From CAYNST01 sp964641175 (GTDB lineage: Bacteria; Pseudomonadota; Gammaproteobacteria; Pseudomonadales; Cellvibrionaceae): DNA of 64,000 nt. Under the pieces are notes generated by a model. That model did not search any database. It was not told the DNA's origin and worked only from the letters and a program-made list of their open reading frames with translations. Below are positions 53,394 through 61,587 of the stretch, piece after piece. Each line of letters begins with the position of its first letter. The first letter of the stretch is position 1. The stretch lies in NCBI GenBank assembly GCA_964641175.1, contig CAZXLJ010000002.1, positions 6,325-70,324 of the forward strand. Direction: 5' to 3'. The position numbers and the translations under genes are program-made.

Positions 53394-54596
53394 ATGGAAG
53401 CATCAAATGCCGGAGTCGACGTCCTCTTCCTGCTCGTCGGAGCCACCATGGTATTGGCCATGCACGCGGGATTCGCCTTTCTCGAACTGGGTACCGTCCG
53501 GAGCAAGAACCAGGTCAATGCACTGGTAAAAATTCTTACTGATTTTTCGATATCAGCGTTGGCGTACTTTTTTATTGGATACTCCATCGCCTATGGCGTC
53601 AGCTTTTTTGACGACGCGGCCGTACTGAGTGAAAACAACGGGTACGCGCTGGTTAAATTTTTCTTTCTCTTGACCTTCGCCGCTGCCATACCAGCGATTA
53701 TTTCGGGAGGCATAGCAGAGCGGGCGCGGTTCTATCCGCAACTGGCCGCAACTGGCCTTCTCGTTGCGTTCATCTATCCACTTTTCGAAGGCATGGTGTG
53801 GAACAACAAGTTTCAGTTCCAGAACTGGCTGGAAGCGGTAGCTGGCGCGCCCTTCCACGATTTTGCGGGCTCGGTCGTAGTTCATGGCATGGGAGGATGG
53901 CTCGCCCTGGGCGCGGTGATGCTTTTGGGAGCCCGCTCGGGGCGTTACGGACGCGATGGCCGCATGACAGCCCACCCGCCTTCGAGTATCCCGTTCCTGG
54001 CTCTGGGGGCCTGGGTTCTGACGGTCGGCTGGTTTGGTTTTAACGTCATGTCAGCCCAGAGGGTCGAGGCGGTCAGTGGCCTGGTTGCACTCAATTCGCT
54101 GATGGCGATGGTCGGAGGTGTTCTGGCGGCCATGATATGCGGAAAGAATGACCCGGGATTTATCCATAATGGCCCCCTGGCCGGACTGGTAGCGATTTGT
54201 GCGGGCTCTGACCTGTTCCATCCCCTAAGCTCCCTCATGGTGGGTGCAATTGCCGGCGCCCTGTTTGTGTGGACTTTCACTTTTACCCAGAACCGGCTCA
54301 AGATTGACGATGTGCTGGGGGTTTGGCCGCTGCACGGTTTATGCGGCGCATGGGGCGGCATTGCTGTGGGGATATTCGGCAATGAAGCGCTGGGCGGTCT
54401 GGGAGGAGTTACCTTTCTTGCTCAGCTTCTGGGCACTGTGACAGGTGTAATTGTGGCCCTTGCCGGAGGCTTTGCAGTTTACGGCGGCCTTAAATTCATC
54501 GTGGGCCTGCGGCTGTCCGCGGAGGAAGAGTACGTTGGGGCTGACATTACTATCCACCGGATAGGCGCGACAACGCCTTATGAGTCACTGGGCTAA
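53394..54596 (+). CDS. amtB: Ammonium transporter AmtB
   Basis: 400 residues with eleven predicted helices. The conserved pore residues are present: Asp156 and His164 in HDFAGSVVVHGMGG, and the second His314 in WPLHGLCGAWGG, equivalent to E. coli His168 and His318. GFNVMSAQRVEA and IDDVLGV are further family segments. It carries ammonium across the inner membrane and should form a trimer. A PII gene (glnK), often linked, is not adjacent. There is no signal peptide of the E. coli type. Expression is probably nitrogen-controlled through the sigma-54 promoter upstream. Confidence 0.96.
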   Translation: MEASNAGVDVLFLLVGATMVLAMHAGFAFLELGTVRSKNQVNALVKILTDFSISALAYFFIGYSIAYGVSFFDDAAVLSENNGYALVKFFFLLTFAAAIPAIISGGIAERARFYPQLAATGLLVAFIYPLFEGMVWNNKFQFQNWLEAVAGAPFHDFAGSVVVHGMGGWLALGAVMLLGARSGRYGRDGRMTAHPPSSIPFLALGAWVLTVGWFGFNVMSAQRVEAVSGLVALNSLMAMVGGVLAAMICGKNDPGFIHNGPLAGLVAICAGSDLFHPLSSLMVGAIAGALFVWTFTFTQNRLKIDDVLGVWPLHGLCGAWGGIAVGIFGNEALGGLGGVTFLAQLLGTVTGVIVALAGGFAVYGGLKFIVGLRLSAEEEYVGADITIHRIGATTPYESLG

Positions 54597-54732
54597 TTCC
54601 AATCCGTCAATTGATCAATTCCACGATGGGTTCTATCATCCGTCTACGAATTTTAAGTGAATGAAAGCCAGGGAACCTCTGATCAGGTCGGGACAGCGCC
54701 TGCGCGAGCCAAAACGTTCAGCCCGCAAGGCA

Positions 54733-54770
54733 CTCTTCTTGCGAATGGCCTTAGCCCTTCGCAAGAAGAG
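54733..54770. repeat. Perfect 13-bp inverted repeat (hairpin) inside the MITE-like element
   Basis: CTCTTCTTGCGAA (54733-54745) is exactly complementary to 54758-54770, with an inner GGC/GCC pair and a four-base loop. This would form a strong hairpin in RNA from either strand. A degenerate version (GTGCTCTTCCTGTCGGGAAG) follows the copy at 63910. Confidence 0.85.
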
Positions 54771-54796
54771 CAACGCGGCGGATGAACGTCTTGGCC

Positions 54797-54852
54797 GCGC
54801 CTAGCCGGCCGCACCTAGCCGGCCGCACCTAGCCGGCCGCACCTAGCCGGCC
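54797..54852. repeat. Four tandem 14-bp repeats
   Basis: The unit gcacctagccggcc is repeated three times exactly, preceded by one copy with a single change (gcgcctagccggcc). Each unit contains the palindromic CCGGCC/GGCCGG core. The array lies inside the MITE-like element. Confidence 0.9.
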
Positions 54853-55090
54853 GCACCCCACCGGGCTTGCATCGCTATGCGAACTCTGCGTTGGCACTTC
54901 TCGACAGGCAGTCAGCATGCCTTCGAAGCGCCGCCTTGATCTCGCAAAGCCCTGTGAGCCAGACGCTATTCGGACTTGCTCGGGGTTCCCCAGGCTCTCT
55001 ACAGTTGAGTAAATTGGTAACGCACAATTTTTTGAACTCACAGGATGGAAGCTGCATCCAGTCGATCCAGAACCCGGGAACCCAATTGCC

Positions 55091-56059
55091 ATGCCCTTGA
55101 CAAGGATAATTGCGCTGACTTTGCCTCTTTTGCTAGTCAGTTGTGCCACTCAGACGCCAAGAATGTCCGATAAAGAATCTACTGTGACAGCGGCCGAGCA
55201 GCTCGCCGCCCAACAAGCGTTGCAAGAGGCTCAAATACCTCGTTTGGCGCTCAAACGGAAGATAGCGGTCGGACGGTTGTCAAACGAAACTAACTACGGT
55301 CGCAGTCTGCTGCGCTCCGGGGACGATGAGCTGGGACGCAAGGTGACCGACATGTTTTTACAGTCACTGGCCAACAGTGGCAATTACCTGATCTTCGAAC
55401 GCCCGGACATCCAGTTGCTTAACGCCGAGGCACAGTTGACCGGCAATCAGGTCAACATAGTCGGTGTAGATACACTGGTCATTGGCTCGTTAACAGAATT
55501 CGGGCGTGCAACAACCGGCGAATCCGGCTTTCTTTCCTCTTCTAAAAAACAGGAAGCGACCGCCACGGTCGATTTGCGACTGGTGGACACCGACACTGGT
55601 CGCGTCTTCGCATCGGTCACCGGCACGGGTTCGTCCTCCACTGAAGCTGCCAGCACGATGGGATTCGGCTCTGTCGCAGGATATGACGGCAGCATTAACG
55701 ATCGGGCCATAGGCGCAGCGGTTAATGCTGCCGTGGAAAAACTGACTCGTGTAATGCTGGAGAAACGCTGGAGCGCTGATGTTTTGGCGGTGGAAGACGA
55801 CCGGCTATTCATCAGTGGGGGTAAAAGCCAGGGTATTCGCGAGGGTGCTGAGTTCCAGATAAAAACCAAGGGTCGCAGGGTTAAATCGCCAACGACAGGC
55901 GGCCATGTAGTCTTGCCGGGTAAGCCTGTTGCCCGCCTGCGGATAGCGGGTACATTCGGTGAGTCCGAACTTGAAGAAGGTTCGTTCGGAACGGTGGTAC
56001 AAGGGTCCATCGCCGGCTTTGAATTATCCGAATTACAGGTCGAGGAGCTGGAAAAGTGA
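55091..56059 (+). CDS. CsgG/HfaB-family outer-membrane lipoprotein
   Basis: 322 residues with lipobox leader LLLVSC (Cys18). Motifs KIAVGRLSNETNYGRSLL, LGRKVTDMFLQSLANSGNY and the glycine/serine-rich VTGTGSSSTEAASTMGFGS are characteristic of CsgG. In curli systems CsgG forms a secretion pore in the outer membrane. Here there are no curli genes; instead three small lipoproteins follow with overlapping start and stop codons. An added C-terminal segment of about 90 residues (KSQGIREGAEFQIKTKGRRV) resembles a surface-binding fold. The MITE-like element ends about 100 bases upstream. Confidence 0.9.
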   Translation: MPLTRIIALTLPLLLVSCATQTPRMSDKESTVTAAEQLAAQQALQEAQIPRLALKRKIAVGRLSNETNYGRSLLRSGDDELGRKVTDMFLQSLANSGNYLIFERPDIQLLNAEAQLTGNQVNIVGVDTLVIGSLTEFGRATTGESGFLSSSKKQEATATVDLRLVDTDTGRVFASVTGTGSSSTEAASTMGFGSVAGYDGSINDRAIGAAVNAAVEKLTRVMLEKRWSADVLAVEDDRLFISGGKSQGIREGAEFQIKTKGRRVKSPTTGGHVVLPGKPVARLRIAGTFGESELEEGSFGTVVQGSIAGFELSELQVEELEK

Positions 56060-56379
56060 AATTACTGTTGTGTTTAATACTTGCCGCCACGTTGAGTAGC
56101 TGTGTTCAGCCTCCAACGCATTCCACCCAGGTAACCGACGATCGCCCCCGCATTACCTTTGATGCCATTGCACTTCAGAAAAGGGCGAAGCAATACGAAG
56201 TGCTTGTTGACAACGTCAGCTACGGAACTCTGGATCAATACCTTGCGGGCAAAAATACATTGCCAATTATTGCAGGACGCCACCGCATAGAGATCCGCCA
56301 CGGTGACCGACTCGTAACGACTGAAGAAGTTGTACTGGATGCGAATACGACTCGAACAATCCGGGTAGTTGATAAATGA
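56056..56379 (+). CDS. Small lipoprotein in the CsgG-type operon
   Basis: 107 residues from GTG 56056, overlapping the upstream stop by GTGA. The lipobox is LSSC (Cys16). The mature part has a PEGA-like beta segment (YEVLVDNVSYGTLDQYLAG ... RHRIEIRHGDRLVTTEEVVL). No family is recognised with certainty. Its place between the CsgG-type and DUF4810 genes suggests it is part of the same envelope complex. Confidence 0.8.
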   Translation: MKLLLCLILAATLSSCVQPPTHSTQVTDDRPRITFDAIALQKRAKQYEVLVDNVSYGTLDQYLAGKNTLPIIAGRHRIEIRHGDRLVTTEEVVLDANTTRTIRVVDK

Positions 56380-56717
56380 TTCGCAGTGTCTTCGCCCTGT
56401 TCATATTGATCGGGTTGTCCGGCTGCACATCGAGTGCGCTGTACAACTGGGGTGATTATGAAAACAACCTGTTTGTTTACTACCACAAGCCAGCGTTGCA
56501 GAATCAGGTGATGACCGAGCATCTGCAGTTTCTGGCGAAGCTCGAACAGGAAAATCAGCGTCCCGCGCCCGGGCTTCTCGCTGAAGCGGGTACCCTGCTT
56601 TTGTTGCAAGGTAAAACTCAGGAGGCGATTGGATATTATCAAAAGGAGCATGATGTCTGGCCTGAAAGCAGGCCCATGATGAGTGCCCTGATTACCAACC
56701 TCAAGGAACGCAAATAA
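56376..56717 (+). CDS. DUF4810 lipoprotein
   Basis: 113 residues with lipobox LSGC (Cys17). The DUF4810 segment SALYNWGDYENNLFVYY is followed by a short TPR-like helix pair (LLLQGKTQEAIGYYQKEHDV). Its ATG overlaps the previous stop by four bases. The family is consistently found between CsgG-like and GNA1162-like genes in Gram-negative bacteria and is probably a scaffold of that outer-membrane complex. Confidence 0.9.
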   Translation: MIRSVFALFILIGLSGCTSSALYNWGDYENNLFVYYHKPALQNQVMTEHLQFLAKLEQENQRPAPGLLAEAGTLLLLQGKTQEAIGYYQKEHDVWPESRPMMSALITNLKERK

Positions 56718-57409
56718 TGTATTCGCGGCTGCGCCATTCACTCAACTGGCCAGTCTGGTTGTGGATCCTCCTGATTTTACAGGGTTGTGCCACCACCTCC
56801 CCTGTCCCCAGAGAAGATCCCCTCGCCGCGTTTCACGAGGCCCGCCCCAAGTCCATACTTATCCTGCCAATTGTCAATCAGTCAGTTGACGTTAAAGCGT
56901 CAACTTCAGTATTGACCACATTGCCCCGCATGCTCGCCGAAAAGGGTTACTACGTCTTCCCTGTAAATACGGTTAAAACCCTGCTGGAATTCGAGGGGAT
57001 GTATGAACCGGCGGAAATCCACGGAGCCCCGCCGGAACAGCTTGCCGAACTGTTCGGTGCTGACGCCATACTTTACGTAACCATCCACCGATGGACCGCT
57101 CAATATGTGGTTCTGCAGACCCGCACGGTCGTCGACTTTGAATACCGGATCGTCCACCGGGACGGCAGCTCGTTATGGTCCGCACGTAAGGAACTGAGCT
57201 ATATACCGGAAAGCGGCGGGAGCGGAAACAGTTTTGCCAATCTCGTTGTTTCAGCCGTTTCAGCCGCGCTGGAACGAGCCGACCCGAATTACCTGCCGCT
57301 GACCAGGCAGGCTAACAAGGAAGTTTTCTACCAAGATAGACCTTCCATACCGCCCGGACCCTATTCACCCCGGTACGAAGAATATTATTCTGAATTCGAG
57401 GACCAGTAG
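56717..57409 (+). CDS. GNA1162/DUF799-family lipoprotein
   Basis: 230 residues with lipobox LQGC (Cys24). The DUF799 core (SILILPIVNQSVDVKAST, YYVFPVNTVKTLLEFEGM, FGADAILYVTIHRW) matches the Neisseria surface lipoprotein GNA1162, which resembles TolB-N folds. The start overlaps the DUF4810 stop (TAATG). The 3' end overlaps the convergent glycosyltransferase-like gene by 25 bases. The four-gene operon probably builds a single outer-membrane structure. Confidence 0.9.
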   Translation: MYSRLRHSLNWPVWLWILLILQGCATTSPVPREDPLAAFHEARPKSILILPIVNQSVDVKASTSVLTTLPRMLAEKGYYVFPVNTVKTLLEFEGMYEPAEIHGAPPEQLAELFGADAILYVTIHRWTAQYVVLQTRTVVDFEYRIVHRDGSSLWSARKELSYIPESGGSGNSFANLVVSAVSAALERADPNYLPLTRQANKEVFYQDRPSIPPGPYSPRYEEYYSEFEDQ

Positions 57410-58299
57410 ATCCGTCTCTTGGCCACAGAACGCTTCAGTTTTGCAAGTCGTTTGCGTAGCTGCCCATCAAGACTGTTGCGTTTTTGGGCGAGTGCAGTTT
57501 CAAACGGATATTCAGAACACAGGCGGGCATCGCAGGCAACATCGCCGCAGCAACCGCTCAAAGCCTTTTCGACCACTGGCTCGAGGATGCAGGAGTCTTT
57601 CCAGAAGTGCAGCAGGTACTCTGAAAACGGCTCTATCCGGAAATTCCGGCTAGCCATGACCGACACTGCAAGCTGCTCTATCCAGTTGTCGTGCCGGACG
57701 GTCCCGACCAGTTGATCAGTGAAGTTCAGAGCGTCAGTGAAGAAATTTGCATGGCCTGCAGGAATACCGATTACACCTGAATTCCAAACCTTCCACGGTG
57801 GCGCAATATGAAAGTTGCTGCACAGCTCTGGGCGTTGAACCAACGCTTCCAGATAGCTGGGGAAAAATTTTGGTGACAATTCATTTTCGAACTCGTGCAT
57901 GAAAAAAATGGAAGAACCGGACTCCAGAGCATCGAACGCTGCTGCTGGCGATTTTATCCATTTGGTGTCGCAGTCGACAAAAATTACCGGACCTCCATCA
58001 CTATTTATCACTTCGTCAAGAATGGCGAGTTTTATCCGGTGTACATACCCGTAGCCGCCCTTCAGTCGCCGGATATCCTGGGAATCAAGTTTGCGGATCG
58101 CTAGACAGGGATGGCTGGGAAAATGAGCGGGAGAATCGGTATAAACAATTACACCAATGTCAATCTTCAATCCATTGCTATCAGCGTCAAGAAAGTTCAG
58201 CAAGGTAAGCAGTGAATACACCGCCTGCTTCAGATATTTATCGTCGCCGTGTGCCAGGTAGATAATGCGCCGACGCCCGGCTTGCAACGTTTCTGTCAT
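57385..58299 (-). CDS. Glycosyltransferase-like (GT-A fold) protein
   Basis: 304 residues from ATG 58297-58299; a longer frame from 58380 has no supporting site. The N-terminus RRIIYLAHGDDKYLKQAVYS and the VIFVDCDTKW segment with a D-x-D metal motif suggest a GT-A nucleotide-sugar transferase related to the GT8 group. Cys-rich CILEPVVEKALSGCCGDVAC lies toward the end. The acceptor is unknown. Its last codons overlap the convergent lipoprotein gene. Confidence 0.7.
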   Translation of the reverse strand: MTETLQAGRRRIIYLAHGDDKYLKQAVYSLLTLLNFLDADSNGLKIDIGVIVYTDSPAHFPSHPCLAIRKLDSQDIRRLKGGYGYVHRIKLAILDEVINSDGGPVIFVDCDTKWIKSPAAAFDALESGSSIFFMHEFENELSPKFFPSYLEALVQRPELCSNFHIAPPWKVWNSGVIGIPAGHANFFTDALNFTDQLVGTVRHDNWIEQLAVSVMASRNFRIEPFSEYLLHFWKDSCILEPVVEKALSGCCGDVACDARLCSEYPFETALAQKRNSLDGQLRKRLAKLKRSVAKRRIYWSSNSE

Positions 58300-58517
58300 A
58301 TAACTTACTCGAGATTTTGCTGCAGCGCATGATACTGTATCGGGCCAGATCGGGTGAAGCACTCTCTGCCCATCTGACAACCTGTCATTTACGTAAGCAG
58401 CTCTTCCCTGATTGCATTTTCGGTCGGCATGCTATCCCCACTGGAAACACGACCCTGTCAGGGAATCTTTTGCTGCCGGCTGTTGCCGTCTTTCGTTCGC
58501 CTATCCTGGAGGAAACA

Positions 58518-58877
58518 ATGGAACTTCTTTTATCTTGGCTGGTACTTTCACTGTCAGTGTGGGTGACTGCGGCCGTCCTGCCCGGCTTTCACATCAAAAA
58601 TTTTACGAGCGCCATTATCGTGTCGGCGATTTTCGGGATTCTCAACTTTCTGCTCGGCTGGCTGATTTTCTCGGTATTCACGGTGCTTACGTTGGGAATT
58701 GCCTGGCTTCTGGCGTTCATCACGCGTTGGATTATCACGGCCATTCTTTTGAAGCTGACCGACAAACTGACGGACCATCTGACCATTGACAGTTTTGGGT
58801 GGGCTTTGGTCGGTGCACTGGTCATGTCGGTCTTGGGCACTCTGGGAGACTGGCTGGTCAGAGGGGTATTCCTCTAA
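58518..58877 (+). CDS. Phage holin family 4-like membrane protein
   Basis: 119 residues from ATG 58518 with CTGGAGGAAAC just upstream, so the longer frame to 58317 is rejected. It has four hydrophobic helices (e.g. LLLSWLVLSLSVWVTAAVLP and FGILNFLLGWLIFSVFTVLT). This is the small 'phage holin family 4' (YvlD-like) layout common in bacterial chromosomes. It need not be phage derived, and no phage genes are nearby. Confidence 0.85.
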   Translation: MELLLSWLVLSLSVWVTAAVLPGFHIKNFTSAIIVSAIFGILNFLLGWLIFSVFTVLTLGIAWLLAFITRWIITAILLKLTDKLTDHLTIDSFGWALVGALVMSVLGTLGDWLVRGVFL

Positions 58878-58926
58878 TTCCGCCAATCACCGTGCAGGCG
58901 TAACCCGACATTGACGCAGATCACTG

Positions 58927-60363
58927 ATGACTGAAATTACAGACCCCGCACCAGCGCCCATACCCGCTGTTAATTCCGGGGGCGCTCCCGTAGCGTCCAA
59001 TCTGAATCAATACGGTCATCGGATTTCCTTTAGAGAGGCGTTCGCTGTCTGGCTGAGAATTGCCCTGCTGAGTTTCGGTGGGCCTGCAGGGCAGATTGCG
59101 GTCATGCATCGCATTCTCGTGGAAGAAAAGCAATGGATCAGCGAACGCCGGTTCTTGCACGCCCTGAATTACTGCATGGTATTGCCTGGCCCCGAAGCAC
59201 AACAACTGGTGACCTATATCGGCTGGATGCTGCATGGTGCAAAAGGCGGCCTGGTCGCCGGTGGACTGTTCATCCTGCCAGGATTTGTGAGCATTCTTCT
59301 TTTAAGTCTGCTCTATGCAGGTCTGCAGGATGCCAGTCTGGTACAGGCGCTTTTTTTCGGAATTAAAGCTGCTGTATTGGCGATCGTGATTCAAGCCGTG
59401 ATTCGAATTGGCAAGCGCGCCATCCGAACCGTTTACATGCTGGGGCTCGCTGTTGCCGCCTTTACGGGAATTTTCTTTTTTTCTGTGCCCTTCCCCATCG
59501 TGATCATTTTGGCTGGCCTGGCGGGATTGACGGGTCATTTTATTGATCCACACCTTTTCTCGATGAATATGCAGCACTCGTCACCTGCCGAAGCGCAGCG
59601 GACCATTGATACGCTTCTGGATTCCGGGGCTCCTGCACATGTTCGCGCATCACGCGGCCGCGCCTTCCGGGTACTCGCTGTCTGGTTGCCACTCTGGTTC
59701 TTGCCATTAATCGCAATTGCGGGCGGACTCGGGTTCGACCATGTTTTCAGTCAGATTGGTTTGTTTTTTAGCAAGCTTGCAGTAGTGACATTCGGCGGTG
59801 CTTACTCCGTTCTCGCATACATGACCCAGGAGTCGGTGCAGAACTATGGATGGCTGGCTCCCGGGGAAATGCTGGACGGTCTGGGAATGGCGGAAACCAC
59901 CCCCGGGCCGCTGATTCAGGTCGTACAGTTCGTCGCGTTTATGGGGGCATTTCGGGACGCGGGATCTCTCGATCCCATGATGGCAGGCGTCCTTGCCTCT
60001 ATCCTCGCAACCTGGGTGACTTTTGTGCCGTGTTTTTTGTGGATCTTCCTCGGCGCACCTTACGTGGAAATACTCAATAAAAATGAGGCGATCAAGACAG
60101 TGCTGTCTGCAGTTACTGCAGCGGTTGTAGGCGTCATGCTAAACCTTGCCATCTGGCTCTCGATACATGTTGCATTCACGGAGGTCGCCGCAACGAATCT
60201 GTACGGTCTGCAGCTACCAGTTCCCGCGCTCCCCAGCATCCAGTGGATGAGTGTCGTGCTGACGGCTGTAGCGTTCACTGCGTTACTGGTATTCAGGCTG
60301 AACGTGCCCGCTGTTATTGCCTTATGCGTTGCGTTGGGCATGGGATATCACTTTTTACCCTAA
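58927..60363 (+). CDS. chrA: ChrA-family chromate efflux transporter
   Basis: 478 residues with about twelve helices in two homologous chromate-transport domains. Each half carries its motif: LLSFGGPAGQIAVMHR with LPGPEAQQL in the first, and VVTFGGAYSVLAYMTQ with TTPGPLIQV in the second. It should export chromate, or carry sulfate-like anions. An N-terminal extension of about 30 residues (PAPAPIPAVNSG) is not part of the membrane domain. It begins 49 bases after the holin-like gene. Confidence 0.93.
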   Translation: MTEITDPAPAPIPAVNSGGAPVASNLNQYGHRISFREAFAVWLRIALLSFGGPAGQIAVMHRILVEEKQWISERRFLHALNYCMVLPGPEAQQLVTYIGWMLHGAKGGLVAGGLFILPGFVSILLLSLLYAGLQDASLVQALFFGIKAAVLAIVIQAVIRIGKRAIRTVYMLGLAVAAFTGIFFFSVPFPIVIILAGLAGLTGHFIDPHLFSMNMQHSSPAEAQRTIDTLLDSGAPAHVRASRGRAFRVLAVWLPLWFLPLIAIAGGLGFDHVFSQIGLFFSKLAVVTFGGAYSVLAYMTQESVQNYGWLAPGEMLDGLGMAETTPGPLIQVVQFVAFMGAFRDAGSLDPMMAGVLASILATWVTFVPCFLWIFLGAPYVEILNKNEAIKTVLSAVTAAVVGVMLNLAIWLSIHVAFTEVAATNLYGLQLPVPALPSIQWMSVVLTAVAFTALLVFRLNVPAVIALCVALGMGYHFLP

Positions 60364-60532
60364 TAACGGACTCTCGTGCGTGCCGTCAGCATCAACGGGG
60401 AGCTTCCTCGCCGGCTCGTCCAACATAATGGACCGTGTCGTTCTTAATTCAAATGCCCGGTGACTTTACCGGCTGGAAGATGAAGTACATAATCACGATC
60501 CCCTGATTCGAACCCTGATAAGGTGTCCGGCC

Positions 60533-61516
60533 ATGGAATTACCCCGCGCACTGCGGACACCTTTGTTGGAAACATTGCATTGTCGGTTCCCCGTAATGCT
60601 CGCTGGAATGGGCGGTGTGGCCCGTCATGAACTAGCTTCGGCAGTATGCAATGCCGGCGGCTTTGGTGTCATGGGAATGGTCCGGGAGCCTGTGGAGCGT
60701 ATCCGTTTTGAGGTGAACGCACTCAGAAGCAAAACCGTTCATGCATTCGGGGTCAATCTCATCCCCGCAGCAACCGAGCGAAACTTATTGCGCGACCAGA
60801 TCGAAATCTGCCTTGAGTTACGGGTCCCGACCATAGTTCTTTTCTGGGAAGTTCATTCAACCCTGGTCAAGCACCTGAAATCAGAAGGCGTGCAGGTGAT
60901 TCATCAGGTCGGAAACCAGAAAGATGCCGATTCTGCATTGAACGCAGGCGCCGACGTTCTTATTGTGCAAGGCCATGAGGCTGGCGGACATGTACGCGGA
61001 ACCTCCAGTATTCTCGCCCTCTTACCCCAGATCGCAAGCGTCAGCCCCGTCCCGGTCGTCGCGTCCGGGGGCGTTGCAGGCGGCCGGGCAATGCTGGCCG
61101 CCCTTGCACTCGGGGCCCAGGGCGTCAGTGTGGGTACCGCGTTTCTCGCAACCCACGAAGCCAATGCTCACGAACACCACAAGCAGCGGGTGGTCCAGGC
61201 ACGGGCCGACGATACCCTTCACACCACTCTGTTTACTCGCAACTGGCATGAGTCGGCACCGGTCCGGGTGTTACCCAATGCAGTGACAGCCGGCAAATAC
61301 CTCGGCAAAGATCCGGATACCGTTATAGGTCAACAGGATGGACAGAATGTTTATCTGTTTTCCACGGATTCTCCTCTGTCCGATGCCACCGGCAATATTG
61401 ATGATATGGCGATATATTGCGGACAGTCCTGCGGTCAGTTCGCAACGCTTTGCAGCGCCGAAGAGCGCCTCCGGTCGATCATTGATGAGGCACGGGAAGT
61501 TCTTCAAACCTTATAG
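60533..61516 (+). CDS. Nitronate monooxygenase-type flavoprotein
   Basis: 327 residues, a TIM-barrel FMN enzyme of the 2-nitropropane dioxygenase family. Diagnostic segments are RFPVMLAGMGGVARHELASA, the active-site VQGHEAGGHVRG and the phosphate-binding VVASGGVAGGRAMLAALALG. It oxidises toxic nitronates such as propionate 3-nitronate. It is followed 71 bp later by O-acetylhomoserine sulfhydrylase and then a hydroxyacid dehydrogenase on the same strand; the group may form one transcript. Confidence 0.9.
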   Translation: MELPRALRTPLLETLHCRFPVMLAGMGGVARHELASAVCNAGGFGVMGMVREPVERIRFEVNALRSKTVHAFGVNLIPAATERNLLRDQIEICLELRVPTIVLFWEVHSTLVKHLKSEGVQVIHQVGNQKDADSALNAGADVLIVQGHEAGGHVRGTSSILALLPQIASVSPVPVVASGGVAGGRAMLAALALGAQGVSVGTAFLATHEANAHEHHKQRVVQARADDTLHTTLFTRNWHESAPVRVLPNAVTAGKYLGKDPDTVIGQQDGQNVYLFSTDSPLSDATGNIDDMAIYCGQSCGQFATLCSAEERLRSIIDEAREVLQTL

Positions 61517-61587
61517 CGACCGACAAGCTGCCGAAATGAACTCGCCTGCGACTGCAGGCCAAGAACAGCTCTAATCGAGGAACAGGT

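Larger units (their letters stand above)
54671..54990 (+). mobile_element. MITE-like element, about 320 bp
   Basis: The left end GGGAACCTCTGATCAGGTCG and the complement of the right end, GGGAACCCCGAGCAAGTCCG, are imperfect inverted repeats with a perfect 7-base start. The same terminal sequence recurs at 63910-64000 and at 32528-32559. No transposase is encoded. The terminal GGGAACCTCTGA resembles ends of some IS5-type elements, which is a family guess only. Confidence 0.6.
54597..55090. other. Intergenic region filled largely by a MITE-like element
   Basis: About 490 bases between amtB and the CsgG-type operon. Bases 54671-54990 are a repeat element with imperfect terminal inverted repeats, an internal perfect hairpin and a 14-bp tandem repeat (listed separately). 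No gene was seen. Confidence 0.8.

Noticed and set aside
58518..58877. Prophage signal from the holin-like gene
   Set aside because: The family is widespread in chromosomes, and no other phage genes, integrase or attachment sites are seen.
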